Assembly (NCBI GenBank): GCA_017591395.1
Contig: WEDG01007575.1
Location: 62,001-126,000, forward strand
DNA from: Schistocephalus solidus
Taxonomy: Eukaryota; Platyhelminthes; Cestoda; Diphyllobothriidea; Diphyllobothriidae
Reading direction: 5' to 3'
Length of the DNA stretch: 64,000 nt
Below the pieces are notes generated by a model. It was given only the letters and a program-made list of their open reading frames with translations. It was not told the DNA's origin and did not search any database. How positions within the stretch are numbered: the first letter of the stretch is position 1; every line of letters begins with the position of its first letter. Made by a program: the position numbers and the translations under genes. This document shows positions 35,049-46,504 of this stretch, one piece after another.

Positions 35049-35960
35049 GTGGCTCTGCGAGGGGGAAACAAATTTGGTTATTTACAACGACCAAGTGATC
35101 CATCGTCCATTGTTCTCTCCATGGAGAGGCCCGTTCCGGATTACCACGCAGTTGGCCCAATAAACAGGGGCTCGCGCCCGACTGTTAGAACTTTCCGAGC
35201 AAACCGAAAACTAACATTCCTGTACACCAATGCACAGAGTATATTATCGAAGCTCGACGAGCTTAAGATTAATGTCTGCGATCTATCTCCAGATATAATT
35301 TCTGTAACAGAAACTTGGTTGTCCCAACACGTGGACGACCGAGAGGTAACTATGGCTTGCTACCAAGTTTTTAGAAAAGACAGGAAAGAGCGTCAAGGAG
35401 GCGGCGTACTCACATACGTGAAAAGCGAACTTACAGTTTTAGACAAAACTTATAAACTCGCGTCTACTTCCGAGGTGATATGGCTATCCGTAAAAGTGCC
35501 AGGTACATCAAGTCTACATGTCCTGACAGTCTACCGCCCACCGAGAAGAGACCCCGTAGCCGATGCTTACCTGCTAGAGGAGCTTGAAAAGATTGCTACA
35601 CGGTTGGATATCCTGATCATAGGTGACTTCAATGCGCCTCACATAGACTGGAGCTCAACCTGCGCACATAGTTCTGACCTAGCATTTGGCGGTTGTCTTC
35701 TGAGCACGACGCTAAAGCTACTTCTCACACAGCACGTCACTTTTCCAACAAGGGTGTGCGAAGGACGACAGGCCAATTTCCTGGACCTAGTTTTCACGAA
35801 GTCGCACGACAGCATCGACGAAGTGTCATGTCTACTACCGCTAGGTAAAAGTTACCACGTGGTACTGCGATGGGAGTACTCACTATTTTCTATACCAGCA
35901 AGACCCACAACAATCAGAAGGAATATTTGGCAAGGTGATTTCGGTGGAAATGAGGGCTGA
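35049..35960 (+). pseudogene. LINE copy A endonuclease domain (ORF2 N-terminus)
   Basis: About 300 codons. After ~50 linker residues comes the APE-type fold: LTFLYTNAQSILSKLDELKI (Asn motif), DIISVTETWLSQHVDD (catalytic Glu), GGGVLTYVKSEL, HVLTVYRPPRRDP, DILIIGDFNAPHIDW (Asp/Asn motif) and NFLDLVFT. The final motif should read SDH but here reads SYH (GKSYHVVL), so a catalytic Asp is missing. This enzyme nicks the target to prime reverse transcription. The frame ends about 20 codons later, overlapping the next ORF by 26 bp in another frame. The start codon context is not informative. Confidence 0.85.
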
Positions 35961-36429
35961 ACTCATGCGCACTCAGTGGGAACCTTTATTCTTTGGAAAC
36001 ATAACCGAGGACTGGGAAACGTTCCGGGACATACTGCACAGGCTCATGGAAAATCACTGTCCAATTTTGAGAAAAAGGTTAACGAACAGACCGCGATGGC
36101 TTACGCAGGCCTTAAAAATCGAAGTTAACAAAAAGCGGAGATTGTGGAAAAAATCGCTTACTGACGGAATTCCTGCATTTCTAAATGTGTCCAAAATGCA
36201 GAGAAATCTGGTCAATGGCCTTATTGTTAGAACAAGACAGGCTTTCGAAGTGGACCTGCTGAACCGGGCCACCGTGAACCCAAAACTGTTTTACGGTTAC
36301 CTCAGGCAGAATACACGGAACAAGTATCCGATACCCCTACTGAGGACCGCCGAGGGCATAGACCTTACTGAAGACGGTGCGAAGACTGATCATCTTTCGG
36401 AATTTTTCCAGTCGGTTTTCACAAAATGA
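35935..36429 (+). pseudogene. LINE copy A linker and N-terminal RT region
   Basis: 164 codons continue the ORF2 polyprotein one frame over: PRWLTQALKIEVNKKRRLWK, LFYGYLRQNTRNKYPIPLLR, DLTEDGAKTDHLSEFFQSVF. This conserved segment lies between endonuclease and RT in CR1-like elements and is present almost unchanged in copy C (41160-41600). It stops just before the RT fingers. Confidence 0.8.
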
Positions 36430-36920
36430 AACGAGTTACGATTACCCTACCAATGGCTTCGAAGTGGATACAATAGTCGAGTCTGTTCATTTCACCGAGA
36501 CTACTGTCCTCAAGGAACTTTTGGGATTAAAGGAATCTTAGTCACCGGGTCCCGATGAAGTACCTGCCAAGCTCTCGAAAGAGCTCGCGAGAGAGCTGGC
36601 AAAACCACTCTCTACGCTTTTACAAACATCCTTGCAGACCGGAAGTCTACCAGCCGACTGGAAATCCGCATGGATTAAGCCGCTTTATAAGGGTGGAAGC
36701 CGTGTCTCTGCAAACAATTATCGCCTTTTCAGCCTAACTTAAGTTTGCTGCAAAATCAGGAAAAAATAATTAAGCAACAACTGATGCAGTTCCCAGAACA
36801 TAACAATCTGCTATCCGAGGTCCAGTACGGTTTCCGTAGAGGTAGATCCTGTGTCACAAATTTGCTTTACTGTTTAAAATGCTACCAAGTGCTACCAAGT
36901 TCAATGCTACCAAGTTCAAT
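36430..36920 (+). pseudogene. LINE copy A RT fingers and collapsed palm
   Basis: Frames read GPDEVPAKLSKEL and then QYGFRRGRSCVTNLLYCLK, the RT fingers ending just before motif A. The palm with FDS and FADD is absent. In its place is a short set of repeats: gctaccaagt three times at about 36881-36920. After that the thumb begins. The deletion removes the catalytic core. Confidence 0.75.
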
Positions 36921-37613
36921 ATTCTGCGATTTGGCAGAACCAGCTCAGGGCACCAGAGAATTGACTATCTGGACGACACACCGCTACCAGAGGTAGAGGC
37001 TCAGAAAGATCTAGGAGTATGGATCACGCCCACACTGAAGCCATCGTTCCATTGCTCAAAAGTAGCAAAATCTGCCATGTCAAGCTTGTATCAAATTAAG
37101 CGAGCGTTTGCAAAGTTCGACAAAGAGTGCTTTAATAAGGTCTTCGGGATGTTCGTGCGACCACAATTGGAATTTGCCATACAAGCCTGGAGACCGTGGT
37201 CTGTCAAAGACCACAACACCCTTGAGAAGGTCCAAAGACGTGAAACCAAGCTTGTTCAAGGTCAAAGCTGCCTGCCTTACGAGACACGATTGTCTAATCT
37301 TGATCTGTTTCCTCTGGACTATAGACAGCTACGCGGCGACTTAATACAAGCTTTTCGAATGCTTCGGCTTCAGGATTGCTGCCTTGCATCTGGCGACTTC
37401 TTTGATCTGGCCATTACCACTACTTTGCGAGGGCATCCCATTAAACTACGAGTGACAGGTGCAAGACTCGACACAAGGTTCTTCTTCTCCAACAGAGTGA
37501 TTAAGGCCTGGAATGCTCTGCCGGCCGACATAATCATCTCCCCATCCGTTGACACTTTTAAGCGGAAGTTTGACCAGTACAGCCATAAGTACCACCACGA
37601 CATCCGAACCTAA
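36879..37613 (+). pseudogene. LINE copy A RT thumb and C-terminus
   Basis: A clean frame of about 240 codons starts within the palm scar. Landmarks are VEAQKDLGVWITPTLKPSFH, SSLYQIKRAFAKFDKECF, FVRPQLEFAIQAWRPWS, LEKVQRRETKLVQ, NLDLFPLDYRQLRGDLIQAF, FFSNRVIKAWNALPADI and FKRKFDQYS. This is the standard C-terminal part of CR1-type RTs. The intact frame suggests the palm deletion is recent. Confidence 0.85.
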
Positions 37614-37850
37614 CACATTTCCTGAAACGTATTCCCATCGACAATTTTCGCGTCACATAACATACTACTCCATATTTTTGAGTAACATTATTTTATAATT
37701 GTTTGTCCGATGCCCTGCAGTGTGTCCGGGAGATAACCCTTTGTCCAACGTCCATTATATGTCAGCCTTTTTAATTAACAGTGTTACTGACATCAATAGG
37801 GAGCTCAAAGGCTTCGCCTATATTTCCCTTAATAAAACTGAACTGAACTG

Positions 37851-39540
37851 AAAAAAAACGTTGGACTGAAGCGGTCGATAGAGAAAATACGGTGCACGCA
37901 GTCTATATCGACTTCAAAAAGGCTTTTGATAGTATGCCTTACCACCGCCTTCTTTATAAACTCAAACGCATAGGCGTGAACGGTAGACTTCTGACATGGA
38001 TAGAAAAACTTCTTAACTAGCCGCTCACAAACTGTCCATATCAGCGACAAACAGTCGACCAAGGTTGAGGTTGAGATTGGTGTTCCCCAAGGCTCTGTTC
38101 TCGGCCCAATTTTGTTCATTGTCTACATCAACGATTGTGCCAATGAACTGGACTGCGATAGTGCCATGTTTGCCGATGATATCAAACTTTGGCGCGTCAT
38201 TTAAACTGCGGCTAACGAAGAGAACTTGCAGGCAAACTAAAATCGACTCCAGAAATGGTCAAATGACTGGCTCTTGCCGTTTAATGAGAGCCGGGAAAAG
38301 CAATCCTTCGAACCGTACGGTTAACAGGCTGAATGGCATTCCATTGAAAGAAGTGGATGCCCAAAAGGACCTGGGAGTCTGGATCAAACCCTCGCTTAAA
38401 CCCTCCCTACATTGTGCAAAGGTAGCGAAGCTAGCCATGTCGATTCTGTACCTCGTTAAACGAGCTTTGGCAGCCTTCACTACCGACAGCTTCGCTAAAG
38501 TATTCGGAAAATTCGTGCGGCCGCAGTTGGAGTCCGCTATCCAAGCTTGGAGACCCCGGGCGGTGAAGGACATCAACATCCTCGAAAAGGTCCAAAGGCG
38601 AGCAACAAAACTTGTCCTTGGACATTGTTCACAGCCTTATGAAAAACGGCTGTCGAATCTCAATCTCTTTCCCTTGCGTTATAGACATCTTCGGGGGGAC
38701 CTCATACTAACATTCCGCATACTACGCGTTCAGGACTGTTGTTTCGTCCCAGGTGATTTCTTCGATTTAGCAACAACAACGAACTTGAGAGGTCACCCTC
38801 TCAAAGGACGTGTGACTGGAGCTAGGCTAGACACTCGGAAGTACTTCTTCTCCAAAAGAGTAATCGAAGCTTGTAATAATTTTCCTCTGGATGTTGTTAT
38901 GTCGGAATCCCTGGAAACTTTTAAGCAAAAGTTAGCTCGATATAATGGTTTGAGCTCTAACACGAACCGAAAGCTGAAAGGGCGACGTTAGAAATAATGT
39001 ATTTATAATACTGCTTGTTATATTTAAGTAACATGTATTTATGTTTGTTTTTGTTTGAGGTCTTGCACTCTCCCATAATTCCCATGCTGGGGTCCTCGAG
39101 GTCTTCGCTGCTTAATTATTTGCACACCTTGGTGACAACGCGAGTGTTCGCATCAGCTGGATCTGGCGGCCGTCGTACATGAGGTGTATGGACGTTCGCC
39201 CTTGGTTCGAACCGCAATGGACCGAGGATGATCTGGGCATATATTTCCGCCTTTGAAATCCCTCAACGGACTCTGCAATCAGCAAGGGAGCCTCTGGCTG
39301 ATTAATGTAACCTCCGCAATGCCCCCCGTTGGACCCCCCTCAAGAGCGACAGTATTTTTCGCCTAAATATCACCGGGAGTTTTTTTTTCACTGTCTGCTC
39401 TTTTTCAACTATGTTCCACTATGTTGGCTTCGCCAATATATCGAGATACTATTTTTTTCATACCACAACTCGCATATACAAATAAGGAATTCAAAGGTGA
39501 CTCACCTACATCTCCCTCAATTATACTGATTCTGATACTA
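37851..39540 (+). mobile_element. CR1-like LINE copy B, 5' truncated at the RT
   Basis: It starts at the RT palm immediately after copy A's (ACTGA)n / poly-A tail and runs through thumb, C-terminus and a 3' UTR shared with copy C (agtgttcgcatcagctggat). It ends near ttatactgattctgatact. A head-to-tail placement of two LINEs, with the older tail as target, is the simplest reading. Confidence 0.85.
37880..38991 (+). pseudogene. LINE copy B reverse transcriptase (partial)
   Basis: The palm, over several frames, reads VYIDFKKAFDSMPYHRLLYK (motif A) and, near 38167, MFADDIKLW (intact FADD). The thumb then reads LKEVDAQKDLGVWIKPSLKP, FVRPQLESAIQAWRPRAVK, LEKVQRRATKLVLGH, NLNLFPLRYRHLRGDLILTF and FFSKRVIEACNNFPLDVV. 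At least three frameshifts or stops lie between motif A and the thumb. It is closely related to copy C, and both differ from copy A. Confidence 0.85.
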
Positions 39541-40299
39541 GACTTCAAACTCCGTGGTAGGTCCGTCTACTACAGTCATGTCTGCGTCAGCCTGAAGGGG
39601 ATTGGCTGTTTTGGAGGACCGGGATTGGCCAAGAAACAGACTGCCATTAGTACACACCTGCAAGTAGTCCTGAGGGCTTCAACACTGAAAGATGCATCCG
39701 GAGTTTGGCCTTTACACCTGCGTTGTTCGTTTGCTTTTATAAGTTTCAACCTTAGAAACAGAAGCAGTGCAAGATCTGCGTGGGTATGTCTAAACGGTTC
39801 CAGTTATGCCTATGAGAATATTAGCATTTGACGGGCGCGTCAGCATTAGCACGGAAAATGAAAGCCTTGTCTTTTCCCATTGTAGAATTTCTGCTCCAGA
39901 TTTCGTTGTATTGCCGACTGAAAATCGGGCTTGATGCATTATTGCAAAATCAAATATATCTCAGTTTTAAAAAGGCACCTCTCTGGTCTTATTCTAAACT
40001 ACTCCTCCAATGCTGCGTGTGAGAAATATCAGTCCTTTTCTGTGTGGGCGGTCCGCATAAAGAGGGCCCCATTGGCCTCATACCGTCCTCCGCTTTTCAC
40101 TTTAGGACTTCGGCACTCCCATCTGTCTCTCCAAGCCCCCTTAATCCGTCCTAGGTTGTGCAAACGATCTGGCTGCGTCTAACGGCGCTTGTAGGTCTGT
40201 ACTGGTAAAAAGTAGTGTTCAACAGAGTCCAGATTTAGATATTATCATCTATATAAACAGCTGCACTGAGTATCTTCCCTGTGACGCTGATGATGATGA
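39541..40299. other. Stretch without recognised element
   Basis: Short open frames here have no domain resemblance; likely decayed repeat sequence. Confidence 0.4.
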
Positions 40300-41130
40300 C
40301 TGTTTTTGAAGATGATAAAAAATCTTTAAAACCATAAGCTGTGCTGAACATGTACAGAAACTACAAGAAAAACTTGATAAACAGGCTGGGTAGTTTAGAA
40401 CCTACTGCCCTTCGAGCGCTCTAAAAGAGCCGTCAAAAAACCAACGAGCGTCATGCATTAGACTAGGCGCGCTTTCGTAGTCTGTCCTCCAGAAATGTTC
40501 GCGCGGACCTGTGGTAGGTTCATTTGGAATACGGACTGTCAGCATGGATTCCCAGGATGAAGACGGGCAGTAGTCTCATCAAGCAGGTGCAACGAAGCAT
40601 GACAAAACTGGTGGACTGTCTTAGAACTCTTTCATATGCAAAAATACTGAGTTAGCTCAATTTGTTTCCATTGAGGTACAACCTACTGTGTGCATTTTGC
40701 ATTTTCCACGGATATGATTGATTGTTCGAACACGAAGATATCTTCAAGTTTACAAGCGTGAATCACTTGCACGGTCAGCAATACAACGTCAAACGCCAAT
40801 AAGCATACCTAGATCAACGGATGTTTCCTTTTACTCACTAGGTAGTTCGACCGTACAGCATACTGCCAAGCGAACAAGTGACGTCGAATACCATGGATGA
40901 AGAAAGGCAGTGATCCCATCGAACAGGTGTAAAGACGGGTAACAAAATCGGTGGACGGTCTTAAGATCCTGGAATATTCAGAAAGGCTTACCACGCTTAA
41001 CTTGTTTAGCACAAAATATCTAGGTATCTGGATAGCTTCAAAACGAATGCCCTCCAAAAACTCTAAAATAGCTGGACGAAAGCCTACGAGCATCATGCAC
41101 TGGATCAGGCGCGCTTTCCTCCCGAACTGT
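40300..41130 (+). pseudogene. Old CR1-like LINE relic D (left part)
   Basis: Two tandem decayed pieces of RT C-terminus are visible. One at about 40490-40880 has RNVRADLW...VHLEYG and gcaggtgcaacgaagcatga. The second, about 40905-41050, begins gaacaggtgtaaagacgggt, the remains of an EQVQRRATK-like motif, then LTTLNLF. Relic D resumes at 43690, so copy C is nested in it or beside it. Confidence 0.65.
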
Positions 41131-41159
41131 TTACGCGGATCTTCAGTAATTTCGTTAGC

Positions 41160-41770
41160 ATGGATGCCCTGGATGAGGAACTCCTGCACAGGCTCATCGA
41201 AAGTCACTGTCCGATTTTGACAAAACGTTTAACCACCAGACCGCGATGGCTTACGCAGGCCTTAAAAATTGAAGTTAACACAAAGCGGAGATTGTGGAAA
41301 AAAATCGCTTACGGATGGAACTCCTGCATTTCTAAATGCGTAAAAAATGCAGAGAAATCGGGTCAAGGGCCTTATTTTTAGAACAAGACTGGATATTGAA
41401 GTGGACCTACTGAACCGGGTCACCATGAACACGAAACTGTTTTACGGTTACCTCAGGCAGAATACACGGAACAAGGATCTGATACCCCTGCTGAGGGCCG
41501 CCGAGGGCATAGACCTTACTGAAGACGGTGCGAAGACTGATCATCTTTCGGAATTTTTCAGGTCTGTTTTTTTACAAAGGAAACGAGATATGATTACCCT
41601 ACCAATGGCTTCGAAATGGATACAATATTCGAGACTGTTCATTTCACCGAGACTATTGTCCTCAAGGAACTTTTGGGGTTAAAGGAATCTAAGTCACCGG
41701 GTCCCAATGAACTGCCTGCCAAGCTGTTGAAAGAGCTTGCGAGAGAACTGGCGAAACCACGCTCTACGCT
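41160..41770 (+). pseudogene. LINE copy C linker and N-terminal RT region
   Basis: Two overlapping frames cover PRWLTQALKIEVNTKRRLWK and then LFYGYLRQNTRNKDLIPLLR, DLTEDGAKTDHLSEFFRSVF. A third frame gives the start of the RT fingers up to about 41770. One-base indels separate the frames. Confidence 0.75.
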
Positions 41771-41999
41771 TTTCTAAACATCCTTCCAGACCGGAAGTCT
41801 ACCAGTTGACTGGAAATCCGCATGAATTACGCCGTTCTATAAGGGTGGAAGCCGGGTCTCCGCAAAAATTATCAACCGGTCAGCCTTACTTCAATTTGCT
41901 GCAATATCATGGAAAAAATAATTAAGCAACAAGTAATGCAATTTCTAGAACATAACCATATGCTTTCCGAGGTCCAGCATGGTTTCCGTAGAGGTAGGT

Positions 42000-42390
42000 C
42001 CTGGGTCACAATTTTGCTCTACTGTTTAGAACGTTGGACTGAAGTGGTTGATAGAGGAAATACGGTGCGCGCAGTCTATTGACTTCAAAAAGGCTTTCGA
42101 TAGCATGCCGCACCACCGCCTCATAAGAGGTAGACTTCTGACATGGATAGAAAACTTCTTAACTAGCCGCTCACAAACTGTCCATATCAGCGACAAACAG
42201 TCGACCAAGGTTGAGGTTGAGAGTGGTGTTTCCCATGGATCTGTTCTCGGCCCTATTTTGTTCATTGTCTACATCAACGATTGTGCCAACGAACTGGACT
42301 GCGATAGTGCCATGTTTGCCGATGATATCAAACTTTGGCGCGTCATTCAAACTGCGGCTGACGAAGAGAACTTGCAGGCAAACTGAAATC
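42000..42390 (+). pseudogene. LINE copy C RT palm
   Basis: It reads SIDFKKAFDSMPHHRL (motif A), SGVSHGSVLGPILFIVYIND (motif B; the usual PQG is SHG) and MFADDIKLWRVI (motif C, intact FADD). This is the only copy in the window where motifs A, B and C lie in one frame. A short deletion after HHRL and a frameshift upstream make it non-functional. Confidence 0.85.
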
Positions 42391-42419
42391 GACTCAAAAA
42401 ATGGTCAACTTACTGGCTC

Positions 42420-43155
42420 TTGCCGTTTAATGAGAGCAAGTGCAACATCATACGAGTCGGGAAAAGCAATCCTTCGAACCGTACGCTTTACAGTCTGAAT
42501 GGCATTCCATTGAAAGAAGTGGATGCCCAAAAGGACCTGGGAGTCTGGATCACGCACTCGCTTAAACCCTCCCTACATTGTGCAAAGGTAGCGAAGCCAG
42601 CCATGTCGATTCTGTACCTCGTTAAACGAGCTTTGGCAGCCTTCACTACCAACTGCTTCGCTAAATTATTCGGAAAATTCGTGCGGCCGCAGTTTGAGTC
42701 CGGCTATCCAAGCTTGGAGACCCTGGATGGTGAAGGACATCGACGTCCTGGAAACGGTCCAAAGGCGAGCAACTGAACTTCTCTTTGTACATGGCTCACA
42801 GCCTTATGAAACTCGGCTGTGGAATCTCTATCTCTTTCCCTTGTGCTATAGACAGCTTCGGGGAGAACTGCTACTAGCATTCCGCATACTACGCGTTCAG
42901 GACTGTTGTTTTGTCCCAGGTGATTTCGTCGAGTTAGCAACAACAACGAAATTGAGAGGTCACCCTCTCAAAGTACGTGTGACTGGAGCTAGGCTAGACA
43001 CTCGGAAGTACTTCTTCTCAAAAAGAGTAATCGAAGCTTGTAATAATTTTCCTCTGGATGTTATGTCGGAATCCCTGGAGGATTTTAAGCAAAAGTTAGC
43101 TCGATATAATGGTGTGAGCTCCAACACGAACCGAAAGCTGAAAGGGCGACGTTAG
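42420..43155 (+). pseudogene. LINE copy C RT thumb and C-terminus
   Basis: Two frames joined by a shift near 42710. The first reads LPFNESKCNIIRVGK and LKEVDAQKDLGVWITHSLKP. The second reads IQAWRPWMVKDIDVLETVQR, NLYLFPLCYRQLRGELLLAF and FFSKRVIEACNNFPLDVM. It ends with the same C-terminus as copy B (NTNRKLKGRR). Confidence 0.85.
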
Positions 43156-43689
43156 AAAATAAGGTATTTACAATACTACTAGCTATATTGTAGTAATATT
43201 TCTTTATATTTATTATTTTCATTCGAGGGGTCGCACTCCCATAATTTCCATTCGGAGGTACCCAAGGTCTTCCCTGCTTAACAATCGCTACACCTTGGCA
43301 ACACCATGAGCGTTTGCATCAGCCGAACCTGGCGGCCATATTTCATGCAGTCTATGAAGATTCTCCCTTGGTTTGAACCTCAACGGACCGAGGATGATCT
43401 GGGCGGATATTTCTGCCTTGAACTCACTGGGCGGACTCTGCAACCAGCAAGGGAGTGTCTGGCTGTATCTTCCGTACTTTGGTGATGATCCAGGTGACCT
43501 CCGCGATGCCGCCCTTGGACACTTCCCAAAGGGCGACAGTTTTTTTCTGCTCTTTTTCAACTATATTCCACCCAGGTGGCTCATATCAATTGGCCTCGTC
43601 AACATCCCGAGATACTATTTTTTGATATCTCAACTCGCATGTACAAATAAAGAATTCAAAGGTTACCCACATATATCTCCCTCAAATAT

Positions 43690-44100
43690 ACTGATACTGA
43701 TCCCATCGAGCAGGTGCAAAGACGGGCGACAAAACCGGTGGACGGTCTTATGACCCTGTCATATCCAGAAAGACCTATGAAGCTGAACATCTTTCCTTTA
43801 TCTTATAGACAAATGAGATATGAACTGCTATGGATATTCCACACTATCCACGGACATGTCTGTCAGCTGAAGTCTGAAGGTTTATTTGAGTTTTAAAACG
43901 TGACTCACGTACGTGGTCATCCATATAAGGTCAAACGCGAATTTATGCGCCTAGCTCAACGAAAGTTTTCTTTCAGTCAGCGAGTGGTTCGATCATAGAA
44001 CTCACTTCCAAGCGCAATAATGACGTCTAATACCGTGGATGTGTCCAAAAGCAGTTGGATTGCTTTTTATGATAACCGACAACTCTCACTTAAAGATTAG
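43690..44100 (+). pseudogene. Old CR1-like LINE relic D (right part)
   Basis: QRRATKPVDGLMTLSYPERP, then MKLNIFPLSYRQMRYELLWI and FHTIHGHVCQLKSEGLFEF, then a stop and GHPYKVKRE ... FSFSQRVVRS with LPSAIMTS. This is the RT C-terminal pattern of a separate CR1 subfamily. Confidence 0.75.
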
Positions 44101-44360
44101 CATTGGATGGCCATCAATTTTATTTCGCCCTTTCATTTTATATCTATCGATCTCTACAAATTTTGTGTAACATTGCTCCTTACATCTCACACATAATCAT
44201 ATTTTATGCTGCTTGTATATAATTCTATTTATAATCTCGGCTGTATATTAATCCTATCCCTCGAGGACTCTGCAAGAAACCCTCATATGCATACACAACT
44301 TAACCAAAGAGATTGTTATAAAATAGCTATTATAGTTAAAGGAATTAATATTACCAAGTT
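44101..44360. other. AT-rich 3' flank of relic D
   Basis: Nothing else recognisable. Confidence 0.4.
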
Positions 44361-44482
44361 CGATTAGGTACCGGCGAAACGTTAAAGGCACTCGCCCGTG
44401 AGTTTTCAAAACCACTGTTTGCTTTTCCATACATCCTTCAAGGCTGCGTGTCTGCCGGGCAGTTGGAAATCTACGTCGATTG
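44361..44482 (+). pseudogene. Short LINE relic (RT N-terminal piece)
   Basis: aaaggcactcgcccgtgagt, aaaccactgtttgctttt and catccttcaaggctgcgtgt match the segment at 41715-41840 of copy C. It is cut by the following SINE. Confidence 0.6.
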
Positions 44483-44745
44483 CACTGCTTTATAAGAGCC
44501 AAGGCACAGCGGAACGAGTGAGTACTGTAACCGATCGGTGAGCGTTTATCCACCAACCTGCATATTCCCGATCTTAGCTGACAAGACCACGAGGCCGGGG
44601 CTTAATATTTAGAGCATTAGCCTTCTGCCCAACAGGTTGTGGGTTCGAGCCTGTGGTGCGAAACAACTGCGGTGGGGTATGGCTGGCTGATGACGGTTAA
44701 TAAGACAGAAATTTCCATTCCAGTTTCCCTGGTCTTTGTTTGTAA
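44483..44745 (+). repeat. SINE copy, diverged, hammerhead core degraded
   Basis: A tail fragment (caaggcacagcggaacgagt, gatcggtgagcg) precedes a head with B-box-like gggttcgagcc (about 44640) and CTGATGACGGTTAATAAGAC, then agaaatttccattccag. Stem III is lost. The tail-then-head order shows that it, too, derives from a head-to-tail unit. Confidence 0.75.
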
Positions 44746-46504
44746 TGTTCTAATGTTACTATTCCCGATCGAATATTATTTCTGGCCTGACAAGGTAACC
44801 AGTTTGTTCTTTGCGTTGTCCTATAAGTTCATATATGTTCTTCCAAGATCCGCTAAATGAAACGAAGTTAACCAAATAACAACAGCATGAAATCTATCAG
44901 TATATTCCTTACGTTATTTTAGTCCCCGTGACTGCCCCACGGCCGTTGCAAATGGTAAATGCACAGGAAATGTTTAGTTTTTAATTTCCAATGTCACGTA
45001 GAAGATTAGTTGTCCATGCACCATGAATTTGACGAATAAGTGTACATGCGGTTTAGCTTAGACGTCTGCGCTGGCACCCATGAAGAGCCTCTCCTGGGGT
45101 TTTAATATCTCTTGCAAGTCTGGGTATTGTCGTCGATGCAATTGCGTTGCATATTTCCATGAACTGCACGTGTGTGTGAGAGAGAGAGAGAGAAAAGAGC
45201 GATATGCCTTATCTTAAAAGTTTCATTTCAAAATTTTCAGAAAAAAATGCCTCCATTCGCTGTGAAGAAAATTGTTACGCAACAGAGAGGAGCATTGGAA
45301 GAAAACAGAAGATATTAAGTAACCGAAAGCTGCAACTATCGGCCTCATGAACGGTTGTTCGAGACTGCGTCGCACAATTGCGCCACGTTTTCTTGAAAAT
45401 GGTGCTGGTGTCGTTTACAAATGACCTTCTCATCGTAGTTAATATAAAGAAAATATGGCAAATAGTACTATCTACTGGGAAAAATGGACCAAGCCATGCA
45501 CATACAAGAAACTTTTGATATGCATTGAGGAGAAAAAAAACAGTGGTGGCTTAAATTCAATAGCCCGTGAACTGTGTGGAAACAGGGCGGTCGGATAGGG
45601 TAGTGAGAATACAATACTTGAAGCGAGCACATCTGCTTCTGTTGCATTAGCCAACACTCGAACAACAAGTGGCGGATTTCGTTCAAATTTTTGGACTTCC
45701 CTAAAAGCTGCAGTGGATGCAGTGGAGTCAGGGGGAAAGAGGAATGCAAGAGTCATTTAAATGTGGGTGTTTACTTGTTTCTCTTTTAACGCAGAGAACG
45801 GAGAACCTAGGGGGAACAAATGACAGTATGTTGTCTGTGCTATGTTACAGCCGCAGTTGTTCGCCATGTGAATGCTGGATAAGTGTCGTAATCCTTTCCC
45901 TAAGCGTCACTTACTACATAATCTCAACCCCAACCCGTATCCACAACCAGCAACGCCTGAATTACAACCTTCCAGGCACAACCGTGGCACACAAATGCGA
46001 ATCCATCAAGCCGAATCTGACCACCAGGACCGACAGCCAACTATAGCAGAACCATAAACCTCCCCTAGAGCTGAAAACAAAACGTAGAAACGAAAACAAA
46101 CCACCAAAACCCATAACCTTACCCTAACTCCCCCAGCACTTATCCCAACCCCCTAATTAGAGAAAACTCTAATGGCAGGGTTTTTAAGGAAATTTGGTTT
46201 TATCTGGACGTTAACACGCCTACCGAAAACATGTCAGTAGCAATGATAAAGTAAAGTAACCTATTGGTGCCGCTTATTAAGCCTCCACTGGTTCCTTGGC
46301 TGATTATAAAGAAACTGCTAACAGAGCTAGTAATACCTCCTTCATCTATCTTCTAACAGTCAGCTTGAACAGGACGCTTACCCTCGCCGCGGAAGATAGC
46401 AAGATAACAGCAATTAGCTTGCCTTTCATCCAAAACAATACAATTTCTTGGTAAGAGTGCTATAGTACAATTTGGGGATGGAAAATTACGCCTTGTAGAA
46501 GATT
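44746..46504. other. Intergenic stretch with C/A-rich low-complexity part
   Basis: 45885-46165 is rich in aaccc- and caacc-like units (cccaacccgtatccacaacc, ccctaactcccccagcac), a degenerate low-complexity stretch. A short (GA)n run lies near 45178. No gene seen. Confidence 0.5.

Larger units (their letters stand above)
34020..37850 (+). mobile_element. CR1-like LINE copy A (RT palm deleted)
   Basis: In order: a broken ORF1, an apurinic-type endonuclease frame (35049-35960), the N-terminal RT region, a collapsed palm, the RT thumb and C-terminal region (36879-37613), and a 3' tail ending in aaaactgaactgaactgaaaaaaaa. CR1-clade LINEs end in short tandem repeats of this kind. The 5' boundary is uncertain. 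Confidence 0.85.
41140..43690 (+). mobile_element. CR1-like LINE copy C, 5' truncated
   Basis: From the pre-RT linker through palm, thumb, C-terminus and 3' UTR, ending in atatactgatactgatccc. It is colinear with copy A from 36035 onwards and shares its 3' UTR with copy B. Pieces of relic D lie on both sides. Confidence 0.85.
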
